64,000 nt of DNA from an uncultured Lachnospiraceae bacterium (GTDB taxonomy: Bacteria; Bacillota; Clostridia; Lachnospirales; Lachnospiraceae), in assembly GCA_951800685.1 (NCBI GenBank), contig CATOJY010000001.1, positions 186,001 to 250,000 on the forward strand. The letters run 5' to 3'. Below the pieces are notes generated by a model. It had not been told where the DNA came from, ran no database searches, and saw nothing but the letters and a program-made list of their open reading frames with translations. Shown piece by piece: positions 19,009 to 27,612 of the stretch; positions within the stretch are counted from its first letter, which is position 1, and each line of letters begins with the position of its first letter. The position numbers and the translations under genes were made by a program.

Positions 19009-19075
19009 AAGGCTTCCTCCTTTTTTACATTAATTGCTTATAGTATCTCTAATGGCGTATTCCAGCCTTAATTCG

Positions 19076-19714
19076 TTAGCTTATTTGCCCTAGCAGATAT
19101 TTCATAGATTCACACGCGGCGCTAACAATGGCATCTTCTGGTTCTCCGGTGTACACTTCTGCAGAAATATCCACCACATCACAGTCCATCTCGGTGGAGA
19201 CACCGGTTTTTACAGAAATAACATCTGAATGCCGGCTTGACATAACCACATAGGAACTATCTAATTCCGCACCGTTCAAGCTGGCCATAATGGCGTATTT
19301 ATTCTCGTCATGCGTATAACCACCTTGTGCGTTCCTAAAGATGATGGAAATAGTAAAGTCTGTATTATCACCGGCTACCGTATGTAATAGTACATCATCT
19401 TTGCACCGCCCGCCCACTATCCGGATACCGTCACCCTCCAAGTCGCGGGAACGGAGTTCCCCATGACAGACACAGTCGCGCCTTATAATCCTGTCAGATT
19501 TGCTTCCCGGACCATCATAGGCGAAACGCAACGAACTTAAATCCGACGAAAACTTAATCATATCTTCAATAAAAAGGTTTCCAGCAGTAAGTATGTTCGT
19601 GTCTATACCGACCTTGAAGGCAACCGGGCGTACCACGTATCTTTTAACATAAATCATCTGCCGTATAGCATTGGCAATAAACCTGCCACAGCCCTTGTCC
19701 ACATTAAATTTCAT
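19076..19714 (-). CDS. RNA polymerase alpha-subunit N-terminal-domain homologue (no CTD)
   Basis: This 212-residue protein lines up along its whole length with the N-terminal domain of bacterial RpoA. KFNVDKGCGRFIANAIRQ (residues 2-19) matches the [21 protein letters not shown] dimerisation helix region. The FIEDMIKF stretch matches GVVEDVTTIIL. GELRSRDL (85-92) matches the GTVTAADI segment. GGYTHDENK (131-139) matches GRGYTPADANK. The C-terminal segment (179-210, GEPEDAIVSAACESMKYLL) matches the D-G-S-P-x-E-A-I...A..L helix. The DNA-binding alpha-CTD and linker are absent. Alpha-NTD dimers nucleate assembly of beta and beta-prime. No beta or beta-prime subunit is in the window. The start at ATG 19714 overlaps the upstream gene by 4 bases. 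I read the alignment from memory of RpoA, so it needs a profile check. Confidence 0.7.
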   Translation of the reverse strand: MKFNVDKGCGRFIANAIRQMIYVKRYVVRPVAFKVGIDTNILTAGNLFIEDMIKFSSDLSSLRFAYDGPGSKSDRIIRRDCVCHGELRSRDLEGDGIRIVGGRCKDDVLLHTVAGDNTDFTISIIFRNAQGGYTHDENKYAIMASLNGAELDSSYVVMSSRHSDVISVKTGVSTEMDCDVVDISAEVYTGEPEDAIVSAACESMKYLLGQIS

Positions 19715-20382
19715 TCTATAATCACCTCTCTTAATTCGCTTACCTGTTTGCCAGAAATAGCAAATTTCTTAAAAATACTAGCGTATACAATATTGTTAAT
19801 ACGCGAGCAGATATCATTCACACTTTCTGCGCTTAGTGAATACTCATCGAAAATATCGGAGTATTCAAACTTCTCCAACTTATCAAATAAGGTTCCCTGC
19901 CTCTGTTGCGCAGCATACAGTATGGATGCATTCACCTCGCTTAACACGTTACGCACCTCCGGAGCATTATCAGCAGCACAGGAAAGTATATCTAGCATCA
20001 TCCCCTTAACAGCCTCAAAGATAACATGCTGTGCGGGTATATTTAAGTCAGCATCGACAACCAAACTTACTTTTACTTCTTTCTTATTTTTCATTAAAAA
20101 CTTTGAAATATCTTCGTAGAAGTATGTCAGTACTTTCTGTGCATCCCCTAAATTTCGTAGGTCCCCTTCCAGGTATTCCAGGGCCTTAGCATACTCAAAA
20201 ATATTACGTCTGCGTGTTACCGAATAAAAACTTGAAACGGCATTCAAATGTAGCTGGCTCTTCACATAATCGCTGTACATGATAGTAAGCGGTGTTTCGT
20301 GCACAGCGAATGCATCAATTATACGTGAATCTGAGTGCGCAATCAGGAACAGCTGAAGTATCCTTTCGTATGTCACATTCAT
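19711..20382 (-). CDS. unrecognised helical protein upstream of the alpha-NTD homologue
   Basis: This 223-residue, mostly helical soluble protein starts at ATG 20382 behind AGGAGTTTTGAT. It overlaps the alpha-NTD-like gene by four bases, which implies coupled translation and possibly partnership. No motif of a sigma factor, omega subunit or RNA polymerase-binding protein was recognised. The region around residues 98-125 contains a short strand (VKVSLVVDADL), and the rest looks helical. Confidence 0.75.
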   Translation of the reverse strand: MNVTYERILQLFLIAHSDSRIIDAFAVHETPLTIMYSDYVKSQLHLNAVSSFYSVTRRRNIFEYAKALEYLEGDLRNLGDAQKVLTYFYEDISKFLMKNKKEVKVSLVVDADLNIPAQHVIFEAVKGMMLDILSCAADNAPEVRNVLSEVNASILYAAQQRQGTLFDKLEKFEYSDIFDEYSLSAESVNDICSRINNIVYASIFKKFAISGKQVSELREVIIE

Positions 20383-20383
20383 A

Positions 20384-21415
20384 TCAAAACTCCTTTAAAA
20401 AGAATGTTGCAGAATCAAGCTCATAGCTGGGGTCTACTTCCAAGTTACGATCGACAGAGTACGCCCCGCTGTTTAGGCTTTGGCTGTAGCTGTCCAAGAG
20501 ATGTAGGAAACTGTCTGATAAATCAAAATAAGCAACCCCCAGATTCTTCACTGAAGCTCTGTCCCTGCACATGATTAAGATTTCCGCAATTGAGCTTAAA
20601 TCTAGCATGTTCTTATTAACAGGACGAAGTGAAATACATGCAGGTTTCTCGGCGGGATACACAAGGTCTATTCTCTTGTAAAGCTCTTCCTTTTCACTTT
20701 CCGTAAAGAGACCGCTGGTATTAATGAAAATTGCCAATGTCTTTTTATCCGTCGTAGCGCCGTAGTTCCCATCTAAATTGTGCTCACGCAGAAAGTTCAA
20801 AAAACACCTATACAAAGATTCCGAATTATACTTAGCGCTTTTAAATACTGCTATCCGATCGCTGCTGCAACCCATAAAAACTTTGTATGCACTAATGGTG
20901 TTAAACTGTATGCGTTTCCCTTTTTGCACAGTGTACTCGAAATTAATTGCAGAAATAATAGCATCGTTCCTGCTGAATGGTTTCATGATAACCTTGTTCT
21001 GTACATTATGCGCAACGTCGTGGTCATTGGAGCAGATGGTAATATAATCATACGCGCTTACATAATCCTTTACTGCCCAGCTTATAATATCGTCAGCCTC
21101 GTATGTATCATACTTAGCAACGGGAACCCCTGCTTTCGCCAGCTGGTCGTATAAAAAATCCAGCTGAGCGCTTACTGACCTATTGGGGGCGCGGTCGCCC
21201 TTGTACACATCAAGCAGATCTTTCCTGAATGACCTGCTGTCAAACGCAAGCAAAACATCACCGTTCTCAGCCAATGCCATTGCCAGCCTTGACATTAATG
21301 TTTTTATTCCGCCAATCGGGAATTTCCGGAACGTGTTTGCTATATTGCTCGCTGCTGAACCTGTTGTGCCATAATAAACAACGCCAGACACATCAAAGAT
21401 GTGTAAGTTTCTCAT
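20384..21415 (-). CDS. FEN/PIN-type 5'-3' exonuclease (flap nuclease)
   Basis: This 343-residue protein carries the metal-binding acids of the 5' nuclease family: IFDVSG at residues 6-11, LLAFDSRSFRKDLLDVYKGD at about 55-74 (the region with the conserved Arg and Lys of the helical arch base), YEADDII at 105-111 and CSNDHD at 128-133 (the GDKDL-like site). These enzymes remove RNA primers and 5' flaps. In cellular Pol I this domain is fused to the polymerase; here the polymerase at 43471-45255 lacks it, so this gene probably supplies the activity. ATG 21415 has GGGGGAGAGTAG upstream. It overlaps the end of the upstream gene by 23 bases. Confidence 0.87.
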   Translation of the reverse strand: MRNLHIFDVSGVVYYGTTGSAASNIANTFRKFPIGGIKTLMSRLAMALAENGDVLLAFDSRSFRKDLLDVYKGDRAPNRSVSAQLDFLYDQLAKAGVPVAKYDTYEADDIISWAVKDYVSAYDYITICSNDHDVAHNVQNKVIMKPFSRNDAIISAINFEYTVQKGKRIQFNTISAYKVFMGCSSDRIAVFKSAKYNSESLYRCFLNFLREHNLDGNYGATTDKKTLAIFINTSGLFTESEKEELYKRIDLVYPAEKPACISLRPVNKNMLDLSSIAEILIMCRDRASVKNLGVAYFDLSDSFLHLLDSYSQSLNSGAYSVDRNLEVDPSYELDSATFFLKEF

Positions 21416-22757
21416 CTACTCTCCCCCCTATCGGTTTTAAAGTATTAAGTAAAGCTTCTATTTCTGAAATTACATGCTCAAATTCCGTCTTTAGCCGCTC
21501 CGTGATTATAATCTTGTCAAGCAGATTTAATGTCGAATTTGCAAGGAATTTATTGAACAGATGCCGCGAGTATAAATTCAACCCATAAATGCCAAGGCTG
21601 TTCATTTTATCTATGCAGTCTTCCCATCCTGCTACGGTCAACGATACACTGAAACAGCGGTTGAGCTTTTCTACATCCATCCCTGAAATGATATTCCCAA
21701 GCTCCATAACAGCCTGCAGTGTCTGTTCATCTAGATTCTCAGTGCAGATTGCATTCCTGTTTATGAGCGCCCTGATATCACTGGCATCTCCCGGGAACTT
21801 GTCAACAATCTCAAGCGCTTCATCAGGCTGTAACCCAAACACGCAACTCTCGCTAACCAATGCCATATTCTCATTAAATAGCCTTTTAAACTCCAGAAGC
21901 TGCTCAAGAATATCATTATGGCTCTTTATGAGAAACTGTGCTTTCATGGAATCCCCAAGGTTTAATTCCCTTGCCACTACGCTAAATAGGTAGGTTGGTT
22001 TTCGCTGCATCAGGTCAGTAAACCTTGACCCAAAAATTTCCACACTATTGGCGCCACTGGTATTCAGCAGTTTAATGATGGTATCTATGTCACACTTATG
22101 GCACACAAAATACTGTAAAACTTTCCGTTCATCATCTGTTAACACAACTGTATTACCATTAACCACTACCGTGTCAGAGCATTCAAGTGTTATTCTGAAC
22201 TCGGACATAATCTTTTTATTAAGACGCTCGAGCTCAGCAGTGTCCTTGCACATTTTACGTCTGTTTATAAATTTTCGTGAGATTTTCTTTGCCACACTGG
22301 GTATAGTCCCGATGCTAAAGCTTTCCCTGCCAATAAAATCCGTAACAGCATCTGCTATGCAATTGCGTATCTTCACATTACTGAAACGCTCCACTGCAAT
22401 AAAATTGTTCAGACTGCTATCCAAAAGTTCTTCTGCCACCCGTACCATGATTCCCCTCTTAACCTTGCCCATGAGCACGCCGGCATCGCCCTTATATCCG
22501 CTTAATTTACTGCAATTGCAATAAGCTATCTCCTCAGCATCTGTAAAGTATTCATCCATTTCAGATTTACGTAATAACGGGATACGGTCGATAGCTTTCT
22601 TAAAATACATAAGCTCGCATTTTGCAAATTCAATATTATCCTTATCGCTGTAGTTGTTAAGCTTTTCACAAAAATCTGCCAATTTCTTCGCACCGGCCTC
22701 CTGGTACAAAAGGATAACAAACGGGGCGGTCAATCCGTAAAATCCTGCCAATCTCAT
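21393..22757 (-). CDS. unrecognised helical protein
   Basis: This 454-residue protein is largely helical and hydrophilic, apart from a hydrophobic N-terminal helix (LTAPFVILLYQEAG) too short to be a clear membrane anchor. The start chosen is ATG 22757, eight bases after AGGTGG; GTG 22769 would sit on the ribosome site itself. A basic stretch (KKISRKFINRRK, about residue 170) may bind nucleic acid, and a short strand pair follows (TVVVNGNTVVLT). It lies between the PilM/N-like gene and the flap nuclease, so either a secretion or replication role is possible. Confidence 0.72.
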   Translation of the reverse strand: MRLAGFYGLTAPFVILLYQEAGAKKLADFCEKLNNYSDKDNIEFAKCELMYFKKAIDRIPLLRKSEMDEYFTDAEEIAYCNCSKLSGYKGDAGVLMGKVKRGIMVRVAEELLDSSLNNFIAVERFSNVKIRNCIADAVTDFIGRESFSIGTIPSVAKKISRKFINRRKMCKDTAELERLNKKIMSEFRITLECSDTVVVNGNTVVLTDDERKVLQYFVCHKCDIDTIIKLLNTSGANSVEIFGSRFTDLMQRKPTYLFSVVARELNLGDSMKAQFLIKSHNDILEQLLEFKRLFNENMALVSESCVFGLQPDEALEIVDKFPGDASDIRALINRNAICTENLDEQTLQAVMELGNIISGMDVEKLNRCFSVSLTVAGWEDCIDKMNSLGIYGLNLYSRHLFNKFLANSTLNLLDKIIITERLKTEFEHVISEIEALLNTLKPIGGRVDEKLTHL

Positions 22758-22769
22758 GCCATTTACCAC

Positions 22770-24233
22770 CTATCTCTTTAAAGTGTACTTAAATTTATAA
22801 AGTCTTTTATCCATGACATCCAAAACGCCATAGAACTCTGAACGTTCTACTTGTGCGTAACTGTTAATAGACTCCTCTACACTCTTACTGTCCTCCTGAT
22901 TATAGAGGTATGCCAGCACTTCATAAGAATTTCTGTTCACAGTGATCTCTCCTAAATATCCGTCAACGGAGAATGCCCCCAGCTTCTCTAAAATTGAGGC
23001 GTCCTTATCACTAAGTTCCACCGCTGTCCCTCCGCCTGCAAGAACTGATTCGATGGATTCACGGGATGTTTTTAGGTCTGCAATTTCATTGCGCAGCGAA
23101 ATACTTTTACGCCCCCAAATATCGCCCTGTATCTTGAGTATAACCGTGCCACAGACGCAAGCTGCCAGGCAGAATGCTAAAATCGGAGCCAATGGAAAAT
23201 GCTTACGGTTCTCTGTTCCGCTTCTTTCTCCCAAGTTGACCATACTGATATCATCTTGCTCTTCAATTGCGCTATCGTCACTGCTTCCACGTGTAATTCT
23301 TTCAGATTCTCCAGATCCTGCGTCGCACGCCTGTGATGAACCTATCCCCGACGGTGTACAATTGTCCCCTGCCGCGTTCTTTGCGCTATCACTGCCAGTG
23401 ATGCTGTTACTGTAGAATTCTTCTTCACTCTTGCTTGGCGCATCAAACTCATCCGGCTCGTACTCAATAAGGCCATCAAATCCGTCAGCGGTGGCGTTTT
23501 CCTTCTGTGCATTACTAATATTGTCCTCTTGTGGCAGCTCCAGCCTTGTCGACTGGGCAGCTGTTACATCTACAGAATTAATTTTCAACTCATAATTACT
23601 CGACAATTCTGAATCTGCATAACAGCATGTAGATAAAGCAGCAAGCAGGGACTGCACTTTATCAGGGTCAACCCCTTCCAGGTTCTTGACGCTGAGACGG
23701 TCATTCTTCACAAACTCACTGAATGCGTTAATGACATTCGTAATGCCGGTCCTTGCCATTGTCCTGACGATAGCATCTTCAAGGTCAGCGCTCGGCACGT
23801 AAGAAATCTGTCTGTTGTCATCTTGTTTTACATAAATTAGGTACAGGTCTGCAGCCTTATCAATAATAATGACATTATCCTGTGCAGACAATGATTCATA
23901 ATACCCGAACTTATCCACGACACGCACGGACTTCACATGGATCCTGTCCAATAATGACAGCATGGTATCGACATCAATTTTATTCAGGTTGCAATAGTAT
24001 TTGTTCCCGTTGATTGGCAACGAAAACGCCATATAGCTTTCCGCCAGTTCACCTTTATAAAGCGTGCCATGGGTAATAACAATCGCAGAGTCTGCATGAC
24101 TGTCTGTCAACCGTGACGCCAAGGTATTCAGTATCCCGACATTGTATTTATACTCTTCATAGGCAATTAAGTACTCATCATCAAACAAGGAAGTTTTTAT
24201 AACAGAGCCGAGCTCCACATAGTATCTAATCAT
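22770..24233 (-). CDS. PilM/PilN-like bitopic protein of pilus or T2SS type
   Basis: This 487-residue protein starts at ATG 24233, eight bases after GGAGG (an upstream in-frame ATG overlaps the ribosome site). Residues 1-200 are a soluble domain with strand patterns such as NVIIIDKAADLYLIYV that recall the actin-like fold of PilM/GspL. An acidic Ser/Asp-rich linker (about 225-340) follows, then one transmembrane helix (about 346-368), a periplasm-side coiled segment and a small alpha/beta C-terminal domain as in PilN/GspL. GspL-type proteins connect the cytoplasmic ATPase to the envelope assembly. The GspE-family gene nearby supports this. No signature motif fixes the family, so the assignment is structural inference. 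Confidence 0.5.
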   Translation of the reverse strand: MIRYYVELGSVIKTSLFDDEYLIAYEEYKYNVGILNTLASRLTDSHADSAIVITHGTLYKGELAESYMAFSLPINGNKYYCNLNKIDVDTMLSLLDRIHVKSVRVVDKFGYYESLSAQDNVIIIDKAADLYLIYVKQDDNRQISYVPSADLEDAIVRTMARTGITNVINAFSEFVKNDRLSVKNLEGVDPDKVQSLLAALSTCCYADSELSSNYELKINSVDVTAAQSTRLELPQEDNISNAQKENATADGFDGLIEYEPDEFDAPSKSEEEFYSNSITGSDSAKNAAGDNCTPSGIGSSQACDAGSGESERITRGSSDDSAIEEQDDISMVNLGERSGTENRKHFPLAPILAFCLAACVCGTVILKIQGDIWGRKSISLRNEIADLKTSRESIESVLAGGGTAVELSDKDASILEKLGAFSVDGYLGEITVNRNSYEVLAYLYNQEDSKSVEESINSYAQVERSEFYGVLDVMDKRLYKFKYTLKR

Positions 24234-24744
24234 GCGCGTTCCCTCCATTCTGCAGGCTTACCCTAGTATAAACCTGTCCTGTTAATGGCAACACGGTTAT
24301 TTTATCGAACACAATTGGCGTCCCTGTGAGTCCCTTTAAATACACCGCAGTGTCACTCGTGCTTACTGCATACTCCAATACATCTGCATTCCCTTGTAAA
24401 TTAGGCACATCAGCAGCATTATCCAAGACTGCTAATTTGCGCAAGATACCATCCTCTACAGTGTAAGCAGTAACGGAATCCAATACGGCCTGCCCATCGC
24501 TTGCTACAGCTGCTGTGATGATCGTGCTGTCTAAATCATTACCATTGGCTGCCCCCTGGCTTCCCTTTCCTGCTAGTTTGTTGTTTGCATCGCTATGCTG
24601 CTGCTGCTCTTTTTTCAGGTCTGACTGCAGCTTTTTAAAATCCCTGAGATTTTGGAATAAGCTAACTGCGCTGGGGGCTGCCCCAATGGAAGCGACTGCT
24701 ACAGTTGCAGCTGCCAGGATAATGCATATAATTTTTTTCTTCAA
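24226..24744 (-). CDS. membrane-anchored secretion-cluster protein (PilO/PilP-like layout)
   Basis: This 172-residue protein starts at TTG 24744, nine bases after GGAGG, overlapping the upstream stop. KKKIICIILAAATVAVASIG is a signal anchor or signal peptide (residues 2-21), followed by a charged coiled segment (FKKLQSDLKKEQQQ) and a small beta-rich domain that includes LKGLTGTPIVFDKITVLPL. N-terminal helix, coiled coil and compact domain is the layout of PilO/GspM-type components; it follows the ATPase and precedes the PilM/N-like gene. No definite family match. Confidence 0.55.
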   Translation of the reverse strand: MKKKIICIILAAATVAVASIGAAPSAVSLFQNLRDFKKLQSDLKKEQQQHSDANNKLAGKGSQGAANGNDLDSTIITAAVASDGQAVLDSVTAYTVEDGILRKLAVLDNAADVPNLQGNADVLEYAVSTSDTAVYLKGLTGTPIVFDKITVLPLTGQVYTRVSLQNGGNAHD

Positions 24745-25139
24745 AAGATATTCACCTCCAATTTATGCGGCACGAGCTGGTCCATAGATACTTCTTCTTT
24801 CTGGTTCTTTACGAAGTCTCCGCTGTTGTACCGTGTAACCGCTTTCTTTATTGCATCCTCTATAAAATCAGAGCCGCTAATGCTGCTGACTATCGGGAGC
24901 GATGATGTTTTCTTTGCGTTCTTAGTTAGCCAGACAACATAATCATCTGTCTGCACCTGGCTCGTGTCAAGAACCAGCCCTTCCAGTAAGGACACTGTCT
25001 TTAGATTCTCCTTTTTGGTATCATCCGGCTTAATCGTGACGTCACTGCGCTGGTTTTTTTGTTCCTGTTCTTGTTGGTTTTTTTCTTTTTTAAACCGTTT
25101 GTTTTTCTTCGCAATATTTTTTGCTGAAATTCCAAGCAT
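24741..25139 (-). CDS. small charged protein of the pilus-like cluster
   Basis: This 132-residue protein has a very basic, Lys/Gln-rich N-terminal 45 residues, likely disordered, then a small alpha/beta domain (residues 48-130). ATG 25139 has AGGAGGAGCGG upstream. It sits between the ATPase and the membrane-anchored gene. Function not recognised. Confidence 0.68.
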   Translation of the reverse strand: MLGISAKNIAKKNKRFKKEKNQQEQEQKNQRSDVTIKPDDTKKENLKTVSLLEGLVLDTSQVQTDDYVVWLTKNAKKTSSLPIVSSISGSDFIEDAIKKAVTRYNSGDFVKNQKEEVSMDQLVPHKLEVNIF

Positions 25140-25159
25140 AATCTTTTCCGCTCCTCCTT

Positions 25160-26788
25160 CTAAAGTACAGAATCTAATGCGTCTGTGGAAAGTTTTCCAT
25201 CCCTGATACCGTTAGCGAGCGCCTGCTCTAGCTCATGATGGTTCTGCATTACTTGATTCTTTATCACATTTTCCATTTCATAAGGCTCCTTGCAGGACAT
25301 TAGCATACTCCTCACATCCTCGGTAAAAATCAGCCGTTCCGTATAGGGCTGGTTACTGCCCACTACAATTCCGTGTGTATGTGTTTCTGCATCCAGGCAG
25401 AAACTGCATCCCCTTGCCACTGCAACAGTATTCACGCCATATCGCATCAAAAGCGCAGACTTTCTTGAATCCGGCAGGTCGGACGCAAGCACAATATCCT
25501 GGCAATGGGGACATAGAACCCCGAACATTTTCTGGTTGATAACACCATTTATCTGGCAGATAACGTCTTTGTAAGACTCCCCGTAAAACTCGTAAAGCTT
25601 GTAAGGGAGATGCCAGATGCGGTTTATATGCATAGTAGTGATTACATGTACTGAGGAGTTCACTAAATCCTTTACTGCAAATGCAACCTCTTTATTCGGT
25701 ATCTCATTCAAGAATGCAACATTAACGTCCTGCTTCTTGGCGAGTTTTATTGCTTCCCTGAGCTTAGCAGGGTCGTCCGCATAATCGACTTGTGGGAAGT
25801 CCATAAGAGCTTCAATAGGTGATTCAAAACTTTTAATCTTTATGGGGCGCCCAGCCATCTCGTTTGCTATCGCAAAAGCGGTTGTATTCTTCCCTGTTCG
25901 TATAGGACCTGTTATTAAGGTTATGCCAGACTGTTTCCTGGCTAAACAACGAAGGTCATCCTGCACACTAGCAGGGAACCCAAGCTGCTCTATCTTCATT
26001 GTTACATTATCAGTCCTCTGTATGCGGGCAACGCACTCGTATCCATCACGTACGCGGTTTGCGGAAACACGGAGTTCTACGCTCTTGTCCCTGAAAATAT
26101 CAGGTGCGAGCGCTGTCAACCCATCCGAAAGCAATAAATCAATGGAATCCTTGTTTGTATTCCTGCTAATTAGGATGCTGATGATCTCCTTGTTCAGCCG
26201 CCTGTCTATCTCAAAAAGGTCCATATCGCACAACATGCCATTGCGCCTGTACCTAACCTTATACACCGGTTTTTTGTTTACATGGTGCACTGTTAGATGT
26301 AAGTCTGTCCCCTTGCGGTTGACGCACTCAAGGATAATCCGTTTAAGCAGTAAATCCGCATCATAGGAAGGAGGCTTCCCGCCGGATTCCAGCAATGCAT
26401 AATTGTATGGGGTAACATAGATTGTGTTTAAGAACTTATAGGGAACCCCTAACTCAACTTTTGCTTTATTATAGCTCTCCCCGTAGACACAAATAACGTT
26501 TACCGTGTCCTCCGATGCAACATCAAGCAATACCCCGCACTCATGCTCCAGGCTAGAAAAATTCCTGTCCCGGCAGATACTGTCCACAGATTGCACGATA
26601 GGCTTCTCGTCGTCAGAAAAATAATTCTCATTAACAGTATCAGCGTAATGCTTCTCTAAAATCCTGATAATATTATCGCGAGTTTTGAATTTATACATCT
26701 CTAGCACATATAGTACATCGCGCTCCTCAGTCAGCATCCTGTCCTGTAGGATGCCGGAGACTTCAGGCATCAGGTCTAAGTCATACAA
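25160..26788 (-). CDS. GspE/PilB-family secretion ATPase with altered Walker A
   Basis: This 542-residue protein follows the GspE/PilB layout. An N-terminal domain is followed by KGTDLHLTVHHVNKKP and VRYRRNGML (the SDIHIEP/RyRvDG region). Walker A is GPIRTGKN (about residues 294-301) where GPTGSGKT is usual. SFESPIEALMDFPQ stands for the EDPVE/Asp box, VAFLNEIPN for Walker B, and TTMHIN for the His box. The C-terminal zinc site is CPHC plus CSFC. Such hexameric ATPases power pilin polymerisation or type II secretion. GK and the zinc cysteines remain, while Ser and Thr of Walker A are changed to Thr and Asn. The start chosen is TTG 26788, nine bases after GGAGG; an earlier ATG at 26866 lies deep in the upstream gene. 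Confidence 0.82.
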   Translation of the reverse strand: MYDLDLMPEVSGILQDRMLTEERDVLYVLEMYKFKTRDNIIRILEKHYADTVNENYFSDDEKPIVQSVDSICRDRNFSSLEHECGVLLDVASEDTVNVICVYGESYNKAKVELGVPYKFLNTIYVTPYNYALLESGGKPPSYDADLLLKRIILECVNRKGTDLHLTVHHVNKKPVYKVRYRRNGMLCDMDLFEIDRRLNKEIISILISRNTNKDSIDLLLSDGLTALAPDIFRDKSVELRVSANRVRDGYECVARIQRTDNVTMKIEQLGFPASVQDDLRCLARKQSGITLITGPIRTGKNTTAFAIANEMAGRPIKIKSFESPIEALMDFPQVDYADDPAKLREAIKLAKKQDVNVAFLNEIPNKEVAFAVKDLVNSSVHVITTMHINRIWHLPYKLYEFYGESYKDVICQINGVINQKMFGVLCPHCQDIVLASDLPDSRKSALLMRYGVNTVAVARGCSFCLDAETHTHGIVVGSNQPYTERLIFTEDVRSMLMSCKEPYEMENVIKNQVMQNHHELEQALANGIRDGKLSTDALDSVL

Positions 26789-27539
26789 CTTTTGCCACCT
26801 CCTCTTCTGCTGCCAGTTGTAGCAATGCCCTGTAATTGCAATAGGAAGCCGGATCATCAATATCATTAATTGTTCTATCCAGCGATTTCTTCAACCTCTC
26901 AGTATCCATCCCCATACGGCGCATTATAACGAATCTGCGTATATCCGACGCAACCCTGGAAACCTGCAGTAATTCGCAGTAAATGGCGTCCGCTTTCAAT
27001 GTTCGGGTTAATGACATTAACCCAACAGACGGTTCTAATACTTTTAATACAAGGCTTGAAAAAACCGGCCTGTACTCCAGCACAGGTATTATCGGCTGCT
27101 TTTTGTCCAGAATTTCCTGCTTTTCCCTAAGGTCATAAGGCTCAAATCTCGAAAGAAGCAGGCTGCCAAAAATATCATGCTTTATTAGAGTATCTGTAAC
27201 ATCATCTATGGCAGTAAGTGTGCTAAACCGCAAGTTCGTGTATTCCCCCAGTCCTAGCATATTCCAGGGATTCTGTTTGGAATTCAGCGCGAAAAGAAAG
27301 GTAAGTCCATTATCAGACGCCATCTTGTCACACACAAACAAAAACCGTCGGAGGGCATCCACATTTTTGGGAAGCCTGCTCGCCATATAAAGAAACCCTA
27401 TAACATCCGAAATATTCGTATAGCACAACCCCTTTAGCGCTGCATCCGGATTCCCATACCCCTGTAATGCAAAGTCAAAAGAAATAGCCTCTTTATAGAG
27501 TGCGTCCATATAATCAGGGCTGATAGCAAAAATATTAAT
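26781..27539 (-). CDS. unrecognised protein, probable ATT start
   Basis: This protein has 252 residues if read from ATT 27539, which has GAGGTGG five bases upstream. A GTG at 27548 lies inside that ribosome site and has none of its own. From the ATT the protein begins INIFAISPDYMDALYKEA, a natural first strand and helix like that of a receiver-like or P-loop domain. The body is mixed alpha/beta without recognised motifs. It overlaps the GspE-like gene by 8 bases and is probably coupled to it. TadZ/CpaE-like receiver domains also begin this way, but that is only a suggestion. Confidence 0.6.
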   Translation of the reverse strand: MNIFAISPDYMDALYKEAISFDFALQGYGNPDAALKGLCYTNISDVIGFLYMASRLPKNVDALRRFLFVCDKMASDNGLTFLFALNSKQNPWNMLGLGEYTNLRFSTLTAIDDVTDTLIKHDIFGSLLLSRFEPYDLREKQEILDKKQPIIPVLEYRPVFSSLVLKVLEPSVGLMSLTRTLKADAIYCELLQVSRVASDIRRFVIMRRMGMDTERLKKSLDRTINDIDDPASYCNYRALLQLAAEEEVAKVV

Positions 27540-27612
27540 AGTAACCACCTCTTTTCTTTATATTCCATCCTTACTATCATATTTTTATAACAAATTTTTT
27601 AACTCCCACTAG

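Noticed and set aside
25842..26366. Plus-strand open frame of 174 codons inside the GspE-like gene
   Set aside because: It is antisense to a gene with clear motifs, has no ribosome site and yields a Ser/Arg-rich product typical of a shadow frame. The same reasoning covers the other plus-strand frames.
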